Below are positions 1-4,919 of a stretch of DNA of 5,299 bases, piece by piece. This stretch comes from Thermoleophilaceae bacterium (lineage in GTDB: Bacteria; Actinomycetota; Thermoleophilia; Solirubrobacterales; Thermoleophilaceae). Both the position numbers and the translations under genes were made by a program. Below the pieces are notes generated by a model. It was not told the origin of the DNA. It saw only the letters and a list, made by a program, of their open reading frames with translations, and searched no databases. The stretch lies in assembly GCA_013812485.1 (NCBI GenBank), contig JACCTJ010000055.1, forward strand, positions 1-5,299, in the 5' to 3' direction. Position 1 is the stretch's first letter. Every line of letters begins with the position of its first letter.

Positions 1-501
1 GGGCCGATGTTCTCGAAGACGACCCAGAGTGTCTGGAAGGGCGTCGGGTTGCCGGCTGACTTCACCGCTGAGGAATACATCCCCAAGGTCATCACGCTCG
101 TCGACGACGTTGGCACGGCCGGCAAGACCACGGTCTACCTCCGTAAGGTCAATCCCCAGATCGACCAGGACGACTTCGGTCAGCCGCTCGTGGCGATCTC
201 CAACCGCTGCATGCACGTCGGCTGCCCGGTGCGCTACGTGCAGGCCTCTCAGCGCTTCATCTGCCCCTGCCACGGGGGCATCTACGACTTCCAGGGCGTG
301 GTAATCGGCGGACCGCCCGTCCGCCCGCTCGACCGCTTCCGCACCCGTGTGAACAATGGCGTCGTCGAGGTCGGCAATCGATTCTCGGTCACCGACGCCC
401 TTGACAAGATGTACAGGCCCCGCGACCCGTCGAACCAGATCGACGGGCTGTGGGAGTACCTCTATCCCTCGCGGCCATCGACACCGAATCCGAGGACATG
501 A
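1..501 (+). CDS. qcrA: Rieske iron-sulfur subunit of menaquinol:cytochrome c reductase (5' partial)
   Basis: This is the Rieske [2Fe-2S] subunit of a cytochrome bc complex; it takes one electron from menaquinol at the outer quinone site and passes it to cytochrome c. The frame is open from base 1, and no N-terminal membrane anchor is visible, so the gene most likely starts before the window; the ATG at 7 is probably internal. Numbering from that Met, the cluster motifs are CMHVGC (68-73) and CPCHG (86-90). By family knowledge Cys68, His70, Cys86 and His89 bind the cluster and Cys73-Cys88 form the disulfide. A GGPPVRPL segment (101-108) matches the Pro loop that covers the cluster. About 40 residues follow the last core strand, an unusually long tail rich in charged and aromatic residues. 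The TGA stop overlaps the ATG of the cytochrome b gene (ATGA, 498-501), implying coupled translation. Confidence 0.93.
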   Translation, partial: GPMFSKTTQSVWKGVGLPADFTAEEYIPKVITLVDDVGTAGKTTVYLRKVNPQIDQDDFGQPLVAISNRCMHVGCPVRYVQASQRFICPCHGGIYDFQGVVIGGPPVRPLDRFRTRVNNGVVEVGNRFSVTDALDKMYRPRDPSNQIDGLWEYLYPSRPSTPNPRT

Positions 502-1406
502 AGCTCCCAACCCCACCGCTACCCAGGGCGCTCAAGCCCAAGCCTGGCCGTCCCGGCAGCCGTCCGCCGGGCAACGGGGACGCCAACGGCACCGGCGGCA
601 ACGGAAAGGTCCGGGACCTGCGTCCCGGCACCCCCGACGGCAACGGCGAGCGGCCGTCCAAGGGCGGCCCCAGGGTCGACCGCGAGCGGTTCAAGGAGCA
701 GGCTCTCGAGGTGCCGATCGGGGTCGCGGGTTGGCTCGACGAGCGCAGTGGCATGAGCCCGTTCGTACGCGGCCTTGCGTACCGCAAGGTCCCGCGCGGG
801 ACGAACTGGTGGTACACGCTCGGGTCGGCGACGATGTTCGCCTTCGTCGCGCAGGCTGTGACCGGTGTGTTCCTGGCCATGTACTACAACCCCGCGCCGA
901 GCGAGGCCTACGAGTCGATCACGCACATCACCAACGACCTGTTCCTCGGCGAGTTCGTGCGCGGCATGCACAAGTGGGGCTCGACGGTGATGGTGATCCT
1001 GATCTTCCTGCACATGGCGCGGACCTTCTTCTTTGGCGCCTACAAGTACCCGCGTGAGCTCAACTGGGTGATCGGCGTGGTCCTGCTCGTGCTCACGCTC
1101 GCGATGGGCCTCAGCGGTTACCTGCTCCCGTTCGACCAGCGCGGCTTCTGGGCCACCGTGGTCGCGGTCAACATCAACGCGTCAGCGCCGGTCATGGGCC
1201 CCTATATAGCCGACTTCCTGCGTGGTGGATCCGAGTTCACGGCGACCACGCTGAGCCGCTTCTACTCGATCCACATGCTGATCATCCCGGGTCTGATCGC
1301 CGCGCTGATCGGCGCCCACCTGTACCTCGTGGCCAAGCTCGGCACCACCGCGCCGCCGTGGCTAAAGGCCGAGAAGGCCAAGGCCCTCAACCAGGAAGAG
1401 CTCTAG
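498..1406 (+). CDS. qcrB: Cytochrome b (b6-like, four-helix) subunit of menaquinol:cytochrome c reductase
   Basis: This is the di-heme cytochrome b core, 302 residues from the ATG at 498. Four membrane helices lie at roughly 104-128, 160-180, 188-210 and 258-281. Heme ligands are His158 and His172 (13 residues between) and His259 and His274 (14 between); the 14-residue gap is typical of b6-type proteins. The GYLLPFDQ stretch (207-214) is a family hallmark. The core begins near GWLDERSGMSP (78-88), where related proteins usually begin, so residues 1 to about 70 are an extra Gly/Pro/Asn/Arg-rich hydrophilic extension. I chose 498 because it overlaps the qcrA stop and the extension keeps G/C-rich third positions. 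GAGGA at 492-496 is only one base from this ATG, too close to be a good ribosome site. Alternatives are GTG at 450, or GTG at 711 preceded by AAGGAG (693-698, 12 bases away). The Cys that carries heme c_i in Bacillus and b6f proteins is Thr107 here. Confidence 0.93.
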   Translation: MKLPTPPLPRALKPKPGRPGSRPPGNGDANGTGGNGKVRDLRPGTPDGNGERPSKGGPRVDRERFKEQALEVPIGVAGWLDERSGMSPFVRGLAYRKVPRGTNWWYTLGSATMFAFVAQAVTGVFLAMYYNPAPSEAYESITHITNDLFLGEFVRGMHKWGSTVMVILIFLHMARTFFFGAYKYPRELNWVIGVVLLVLTLAMGLSGYLLPFDQRGFWATVVAVNINASAPVMGPYIADFLRGGSEFTATTLSRFYSIHMLIIPGLIAALIGAHLYLVAKLGTTAPPWLKAEKAKALNQEEL

Positions 1407-1413
1407 GCCGGCC

Positions 1414-2118
1414 ATGAACAACCGCGAGAAGGAGGACTACCTCCGCGAGTACTCGATCCTCAAGGGCGAGGGCAAGTCGTTCTTCCCCTACGCGATCGCC
1501 AAGGACGGCAGCATGGCCGTGATCACCATGCTCGTGATCATCGTGCTGACGCTCGCCCTCGGCGCCGAGCTCGGCCCCAAGGCCGATGCGACCACCACCT
1601 CGTTCTCGCCGCGCCCGGAGTGGTACTTCTTCTTCCTGTTCGAGCTGCTGCGCGTCGTCAAGCCGCCGGAGCTGACCTTCCTGGCGACGATGGGCATCCC
1701 GACGATCTGCCTCGTGCTGCTGCTCCTGCTTCCGTTCTTCGATCGCAGTCCGGAGCGCAACCCGCTCAAGCGCCCGATTGCCACACTCGCGGGCATCACC
1801 ACCATCGTCGCGATGGCCTATCTGACCCTGCTCGGCGCGCTGGGCGGCTCGCCGACCGAGATCGAGCTCCAGGCGGCCGGCCAGGAGGACGGCAAGCAAG
1901 CGACCGCCTCGTCGGGCTGCCTCGGCTGTCACCGGATCGGCGAGAACGGGAACGAGATCGGGCCGGAGCTGACGGAGGTCGGCGCGCGGCTGCCGCGTGA
2001 GGCCATCGCCCGGACCCTGGTCAACCCGACGCAGCCCATGCCCTCCTACGCCAAGCTCCAGAAGCAGGATCCGGAGAAGTTCCAGGACATGGTCGACTTT
2101 CTCGCCTCCCTCAAGTAG
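1414..2118 (+). CDS. qcrC: Subunit IV-cytochrome c fusion of menaquinol:cytochrome c reductase
   Basis: This 234-residue protein joins a PetD/subunit IV-like membrane part to a single-heme cytochrome c domain, the arrangement of Bacillus QcrC. Three hydrophobic segments are visible at about 34-52, 89-108 and 121-144. The PEWY quinol-oxidation motif is at 68-71, in the loop between the first two helices, followed by KPPEL (83-87). An odd number of helices puts the C-terminal domain on the outer face. That domain has CLGCH at 169-173 (heme attachment at Cys169 and Cys172, axial His173). Met209 in the QPMPSY segment is the likely second axial ligand. It begins 7 bases after the qcrB stop, with AGGAAGAG at 1393-1400 as a rather distant ribosome site, so it probably belongs to the same transcript. 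Together with qcrB it supplies the helices that form one long cytochrome b in bc1 complexes. Confidence 0.93.
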   Translation: MNNREKEDYLREYSILKGEGKSFFPYAIAKDGSMAVITMLVIIVLTLALGAELGPKADATTTSFSPRPEWYFFFLFELLRVVKPPELTFLATMGIPTICLVLLLLLPFFDRSPERNPLKRPIATLAGITTIVAMAYLTLLGALGGSPTEIELQAAGQEDGKQATASSGCLGCHRIGENGNEIGPELTEVGARLPREAIARTLVNPTQPMPSYAKLQKQDPEKFQDMVDFLASLK

Positions 2119-2165
2119 TTCGGCGGCGTCTGGCTCCCTGCAAGCCTTCGCTCTCCGGCGTCCTC

Positions 2166-2197
2166 GGAGTCGGCCGTGCGAAGCACTGTCCGACTCC
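2166..2197 (+). terminator. Stem-loop 48 bases after qcrC, candidate operon end
   Basis: GGAGTCGG (2166-2173) pairs perfectly with CCGACTCC (2190-2197). Inside, GTGC (2176-2179) and GCAC (2183-2186) pair around a GAA triloop. The result is a two-tier hairpin with a small asymmetric internal loop. No T-run follows, so it is not a classical intrinsic terminator, but U-poor hairpins are common at transcript ends in GC-rich bacteria. It could equally protect the 3' end of the qcr mRNA. Confidence 0.55.
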
Positions 2198-2222
2198 TGC
2201 GTTCTTGGATCAGGGAGCGAAG

Positions 2223-2260
2223 CGACCGGTCGGCGCCGCAGGAGCCGCGCCTTTCGGGGC
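2223..2260 (+). repeat. Cluster of short inverted repeats in the qcrC-menG spacer
   Basis: Three small dyads follow one another. CGACCGGTCG (2223-2232) is a perfect 10-base palindrome. CGGCGCC (2231-2237) pairs with GGAGCCG (2241-2247) with one G-A mismatch and a GCA loop. GCCT (2249-2252) pairs with GGGC (2257-2260, one T-G) around TTCG. The dyads are seen directly; whether they form in RNA or matter biologically is unknown. In sequence this rich in G and C, short dyads also arise by chance. Confidence 0.35.
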
Positions 2261-2315
2261 CAGACGCCACCTCAGTCAGCGAACGGGGTTCGGTAGCGGC
2301 AGACGCCATCTCAGC
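2261..2315 (+). repeat. Imperfect 16-base direct repeat flanking a small hairpin
   Basis: CAGACGCCACCTCAGT (2261-2276) recurs as CAGACGCCATCTCAGC (2300-2315), 14 of 16 bases identical, with starts 39 bases apart. Between them, CGAAC (2280-2284) and GTTCG (2288-2292) form a perfect five-pair stem around GGG. Two copies are too few for an array. They could be paired protein-binding sites or a small local duplication. Confidence 0.5.
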
Positions 2316-2364
2316 CGGCTCGGCATCCTCCGTCGCGCCGCACCCCTCACCGTGGCAGCCGGGC

Positions 2365-2394
2365 TTGACAGGCTCGGCGCTCGAGCGCCATCCT
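2365..2394 (+). promoter_or_regulatory. Candidate promoter for menG with TTGACA -35 box
   Basis: A consensus -35 hexamer, TTGACA, lies at 2365-2370. Eighteen bases later, CATCCT (2389-2394) matches the -10 consensus at three of six positions, including the key second A and final T. The predicted start of transcription, about 2400-2402, is only a few bases before the menG ATG at 2405. There is no good ribosome site before that ATG (only GGGA at 2395-2398). The mRNA may therefore be leaderless or nearly so, which is common in Actinobacteria. The -35 box is strong and the -10 weak. Confidence 0.5.
2376..2389. promoter_or_regulatory. Perfect 14-base palindrome in the menG promoter spacer, candidate operator
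   Basis: GGCGCTCGAGCGCC is a perfect dyad with no central gap, and its flanking bases do not extend it. It sits between the -35 and -10 boxes of the candidate menG promoter, overlapping the first base of the -10. A bound repressor there would block RNA polymerase, so an operator is a reasonable inference. I cannot name a regulator, and the high G+C content raises the chance of such palindromes arising at random. Confidence 0.4.
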
Positions 2395-2404
2395 GGGATC
2401 TTCG

Positions 2405-3151
2405 ATGACCGCGCCACCTAACACCGAACCTACCGCGACCGAGGGGCGCGGCACGCTCGAGGAGCCGCAGGTCCGTGCGATGTTCGACCGGATCGCGAGC
2501 GTGTACGACACGATGAACTCGGTGATGACCGCCGGACTGCACCACCGCTGGCGCGAGCGCGCCGCCGACCTCACGCGCGTTCGTCCCGGTGACCGCGCGC
2601 TCGACGTGGCCACCGGGACCGGCGACCTCGCTCTCGTGCTCGCGGGCCGGGTCGGGCCGGCCGGTGAGGTGGTGGCCTGCGACTTCTCACAGCGGATGCT
2701 CGAGCTCGGCCGCGAGAAGTCGGCGTCGGCGCGGGCGGATGTTCGCTTCGAGGCTGCGAACGCTCTGGCGTTGCCCTACCCCGACGACGCCTTCGACGCG
2801 GCCACCGTCGGCTTCGGGGCGCGCAACTTCGCCGACCTCGAGCGTGGACTGGCCGAGATGACCCGGGTCCTGCGGCCGGGAGGGAGGGTCGTGGTGCTCG
2901 AGATCACGACGCCGCAGCGCCCGCCGCTTTCGTGGTTCTTCCGGCTCTGGTTCGACCGGCTCGTGCCGCTGATCGGACGCTTCGCCGGCGACTCGGCCGC
3001 CTACAGCTACCTGCCGAGCTCCGTTCGTCGGTTCCCGGGGCCGGAGGAGCTCGGCGGCGTACTCGCCCGCGCCGGGCTCGCGGACGTGCGTTGGATCCTG
3101 ACCGCAGGCGGGACGATCGCGTTGCACTCGGGGACGGTCTCGGCCCCGTGA
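2405..3151 (+). CDS. menG: Demethylmenaquinone methyltransferase (MenG/UbiE family)
   Basis: This 248-residue SAM-dependent methyltransferase carries out the last step of menaquinone synthesis, methylating the demethylmenaquinone ring. Family signatures run in order: FDRIASVYDTMNSVMTAGLHHRWR-like N-terminal block (27-50, quoted in part: FDRIASVYDTMNS); SAM-binding motif I DVATGTGDLAL (67-77); the acidic CDFS segment (92-95) that contacts SAM; LPYPDDAFDAATVGFGARNF (123-142); and LRPGGRVVVLEI (156-167). The YLPSSV segment (202-207) and the GGT-ALHSG end (235-243) are also typical. Length fits the family (about 230-260). The first ~20 residues are a poorly conserved lead. A ubiquinone role is unlikely in an organism with this type of bc complex, hence menG instead of ubiE. 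The stop overlaps the next gene's GTG (GTGA, 3148-3151). Confidence 0.93.
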   Translation: MTAPPNTEPTATEGRGTLEEPQVRAMFDRIASVYDTMNSVMTAGLHHRWRERAADLTRVRPGDRALDVATGTGDLALVLAGRVGPAGEVVACDFSQRMLELGREKSASARADVRFEAANALALPYPDDAFDAATVGFGARNFADLERGLAEMTRVLRPGGRVVVLEITTPQRPPLSWFFRLWFDRLVPLIGRFAGDSAAYSYLPSSVRRFPGPEELGGVLARAGLADVRWILTAGGTIALHSGTVSAP

Positions 3152-4209
3152 GCGCGGGTCCAGGGTCCACCGGGGCCGTGGCCACCTCGTCGGCGGCCGG
3201 ACTGGGCCCCGTCCTGGAGGCGGGTGGACCGGAGCTGGCGCGCCTGCTGGCGCGCACCGAGGGCCGCCTCGGCGAGGTCATCGAGAGCTACGGTGACCGT
3301 CTGGCCGAGCACGCGGCCGGCACGCTCGTAGCGGGGGGCAAGCGCCTGCGGCCAATCCTCGTCTACCTGTGCGCGGGCGCGACGGTCGGTGCCGCGCGCG
3401 GGGCGGCTCCGCTCTCGGAGTCCGAGGCCGGCGCCGCCGTCGTGCACGCCGGCGCGGCGGTCGAGCTGCTGCACATGGCCACGCTCGTCCACGACGACGT
3501 GCTCGACCGCGCGGCGCTGCGTCGCGGGCGGCCCACGGTCTTTCGCAGCGGGGGGCGCATCGCCGCCACCGCCACCGGCGACCTGCTGTTCTCCCGTGCC
3601 TTCGCCGAGCTCGTCATGACCGGCGACGCCGACGCCGTGCGCGCGCTCTCGCGGGCCTCGACGGCCCTCGCGCACGGCGAGCTCATGCAGCGCGCCGACG
3701 CCTGGCGCGCCGACGTCAGCCCCGATCGCTACCTCGAGCGCTGCGAGCTCAAGACGGCCCGCCTGTTCGAGGCGGCTTGCCGGCTCGGCGCGATCCTCGG
3801 TCGCCCCGGCCCCGAGGCCGCCGACGCGCTCGGTGCGTTCGGGTCGCGGATCGGGATCGCCTTCCAGATCTTCGACGACGTCCTCGACGTCTCCGGCCCG
3901 GCGGAGCGCACCGGCAAGCGCCGCGGCACAGACCTGCTCGACGGCACGGTCACCCTGCCGCTCATCCTCGCCCGCCGGCGCGATCGCGACCTGCGCGCGC
4001 TCGACCTCCGCGAGGTCGTCACCGACCCGGCCCAGGCCGAGGCCGTATGCGACCGCATCGCCCTCAGCGGTGCCCTCGGAGACGCTCGGGGCGAGGCTCT
4101 GCACCACGTCGCCGAAGCCAAGGCCGCCCTCTCCGATCTCAGCCTTCCCGAAGGCCCGCGCCACGCCCTCGACCTCGTGGCCGACGGCGTCGTCGAGCGC
4201 TATTCGTGA
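3148..4209 (+). CDS. Long-chain polyprenyl diphosphate synthase (menaquinone tail)
   Basis: This 353-residue trans-prenyltransferase condenses isopentenyl diphosphate onto an allylic diphosphate to make a long isoprenoid chain. Visible motifs are GGKRLRP (63-69), the first Asp-rich motif DDVLD (116-120), RRGRPT (125-130), GDLLFSRAF (144-152), Lys202-Thr203, FQIFDDVLD with the second Asp-rich motif (243-247), and GKRRGTDLLDGTVTLPLIL (256-274). The residue five before the first Asp-rich motif is Ala111. Short-chain synthases usually carry bulky aromatics there, so a long product (heptaprenyl to nonaprenyl range) is inferred; exact length cannot be read. It resembles HepT/GrcC1-type enzymes; no HepS-like partner is seen nearby, so a homodimer is plausible. 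The GTG start overlaps the menG stop, indicating coupled translation; the in-frame opening further upstream only reads into menG. Pairing with menG supports a menaquinone role. Confidence 0.9.
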   Translation: MSAGPGSTGAVATSSAAGLGPVLEAGGPELARLLARTEGRLGEVIESYGDRLAEHAAGTLVAGGKRLRPILVYLCAGATVGAARGAAPLSESEAGAAVVHAGAAVELLHMATLVHDDVLDRAALRRGRPTVFRSGGRIAATATGDLLFSRAFAELVMTGDADAVRALSRASTALAHGELMQRADAWRADVSPDRYLERCELKTARLFEAACRLGAILGRPGPEAADALGAFGSRIGIAFQIFDDVLDVSGPAERTGKRRGTDLLDGTVTLPLILARRRDRDLRALDLREVVTDPAQAEAVCDRIALSGALGDARGEALHHVAEAKAALSDLSLPEGPRHALDLVADGVVERYS

Positions 4210-4250
4210 AGGTCATGCCGTCGCCGCTACCGCACGCATGCCGCGCGCGG

Positions 4251-4309
4251 TAAGTCCCTATCGAGGGGCTCCCTGAGCGAGCGAAGCGAGCGTACCCGAG
4301 AGGGGCTTA
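4251..4309. terminator. Large inverted repeat between convergent genes, probable bidirectional terminator
   Basis: Bases 4251-4265 (TAAGTCCCTATCGAG) pair with 4295-4309 (CCCGAGAGGGGCTTA) over 15 positions with two mismatches and one G-T. The 29-base loop holds a second small hairpin, GCTC-CCT-GAGC (4268-4278), and the GAGCGAGCGAAGCGAGC motif. It lies 41 bases after the polyprenyl synthase stop and 10 bases beyond the stop of the convergent gene, the expected place for a terminator serving both. A perfect CCGCGCGCGG palindrome (4241-4250) abuts it. The left arm begins TAAG and the right ends CTTA, giving short A/T ends but no long T-run. Confidence 0.65.
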
Positions 4310-4319
4310 CGGAGCGCCT

Positions 4320-4808
4320 CTAGAAGTCCGTGGGCAGGATCGCGTCGGCGCGCAGCGCCGCGACGAAGCGCTCGAGGTGCGCGCGCATGTTGGCCTCGGT
4401 AAGCCGCGCGAGGTCGCCCATCAATGTCTCCGCACCGCGCTCGAGCTCCTCGTCGAACGACTCGGCCACGTCGAGGTCGAGGAGAGCACTCTCGGTGCGC
4501 TCGCAGTTCGGGCAGCGGAGCTCGACGCTCCAGCGCTCGGCGCCGGCAGCGGTCCACGCGACGGGATAGACGAGCGAGGAGTCGCAGGCCGGGCAGAGAT
4601 GAGGGTCCGCGGTACAGAGGACGTCGGCGTGCGCGGCCTCTGCTCGTGGGTCGGAGACGGGGCCCACCGGACCTGGCGCCGGCTCGAGCTTCGTGCCCGC
4701 GTCGTCCTGAACGTCCTTCTGCTCGGCGAGCCGCAGGACCTCGATCGTCTTCCCGCTCGGAAGGACGATCCGCTTGACGATCTGGTCTCGGGGGTTTTCG
4801 CTGTCCAT
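4320..4808 (-). CDS. Zinc-ribbon protein of unknown function
   Basis: I do not recognise a named function. The protein is 162 residues from the ATG at 4808. That start has a good ribosome site, GAGGAA (complement of 4814-4819), five bases upstream; a further in-frame ATG at 4859 has none and adds an Arg-rich lead, so I rejected it. In order: a short beta-like N-terminus (VKRIVLPSGKTIEVLRL, 11-27); an acidic, Pro-rich linker (about 30-62); a four-Cys zinc ribbon, CPAC (72-75) and CPNC (99-102), with Trp-containing strands between; and an acidic, probably helical C-terminal half (113-155) ending in RADAILPTDF. Cys65 is an extra cysteine outside the ribbon. There is no signal peptide or membrane segment, so it is probably cytoplasmic. 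The ribbon could bind nucleic acid or a protein partner; neither can be decided from sequence. It converges on the polyprenyl synthase gene and diverges from dcd. Confidence 0.8.
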   Translation of the reverse strand: MDSENPRDQIVKRIVLPSGKTIEVLRLAEQKDVQDDAGTKLEPAPGPVGPVSDPRAEAAHADVLCTADPHLCPACDSSLVYPVAWTAAGAERWSVELRCPNCERTESALLDLDVAESFDEELERGAETLMGDLARLTEANMRAHLERFVAALRADAILPTDF

Positions 4809-4813
4809 GGCTG

Positions 4814-4819
4814 TTCCTC
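4814..4819 (-). promoter_or_regulatory. Ribosome binding site fixing the zinc-ribbon gene start
   Basis: On the minus strand these bases read GAGGAA, five bases before the ATG at 4808-4806. It is the best-placed Shine-Dalgarno sequence in the window and favours this start over the upstream ATG at 4859. Confidence 0.7.
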
Positions 4820-4905
4820 GCCACCGGTATCGGCAGCTTCGGGCGGCGGCTAAAGACATGAGGCGCCGATGCGCGGGTTTCGTCCCCCGGTCGCCTCGGC
4901 CCCCT

Positions 4906-4911
4906 TAGACT
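4906..4911 (+). promoter_or_regulatory. Candidate -10 box for a leaderless dcd transcript
   Basis: TAGACT matches the -10 consensus at four of six positions and fits the actinobacterial TANNNT pattern. It ends eight bases before the GTG at 4920, so transcription could start at or within a couple of bases of that codon. No Shine-Dalgarno sequence precedes the GTG, which agrees with a leaderless mRNA. I see no convincing -35 box at the expected distance. Confidence 0.5.
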
Positions 4912-4919
4912 CCTCGGCC

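Noticed and set aside
450..497. GTG at 450 as the qcrB start
   Set aside because: It would lie 52 bases inside qcrA with no ribosome site; the ATGA junction at 498 is the more usual coupled start, although not proven.
2280..2310. Possible tRNA T-arm (GGTTCGGT)
   Set aside because: No acceptor, D-arm or anticodon stem can be fitted around it; it is part of the CGAAC/GTTCG hairpin.
2261..2315. Possible CRISPR-like repeats
   Set aside because: There are only two imperfect 16-base copies, with no third unit, no regular array and no cas genes.
2176..2421. Small open frames in the qcrC-menG spacer (for example 2176-2421 and 2205-2408)
   Set aside because: They have no ribosome site, biased Arg/Ser/Ala composition and run into the menG start. 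The region is better explained as hairpins plus a promoter.
2932..3147. Upstream extension of the polyprenyl synthase frame
   Set aside because: It lies wholly within menG in another frame and translates to Arg-rich sequence. The GTG at 3148 overlapping the menG stop is the better start.
3007..4164. A 385-codon open frame on the minus strand opposite menG and the polyprenyl synthase
   Set aside because: It is antisense to two genes with full sets of family motifs. Long antisense open frames are expected where third positions are almost all G or C, and its translation has no recognisable domain.
4258..4824. Second minus-strand open frame overlapping the zinc-ribbon gene
   Set aside because: Its translation is Arg/Gly/Ala-rich without motifs, while the chosen frame has a paired-Cys ribbon and a good ribosome site.
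4809..4859. Earlier start for the zinc-ribbon protein at 4859
   Set aside because: There is no ribosome site before it and it adds a short Arg-rich lead; the ATG at 4808 has GAGGAA five bases upstream.
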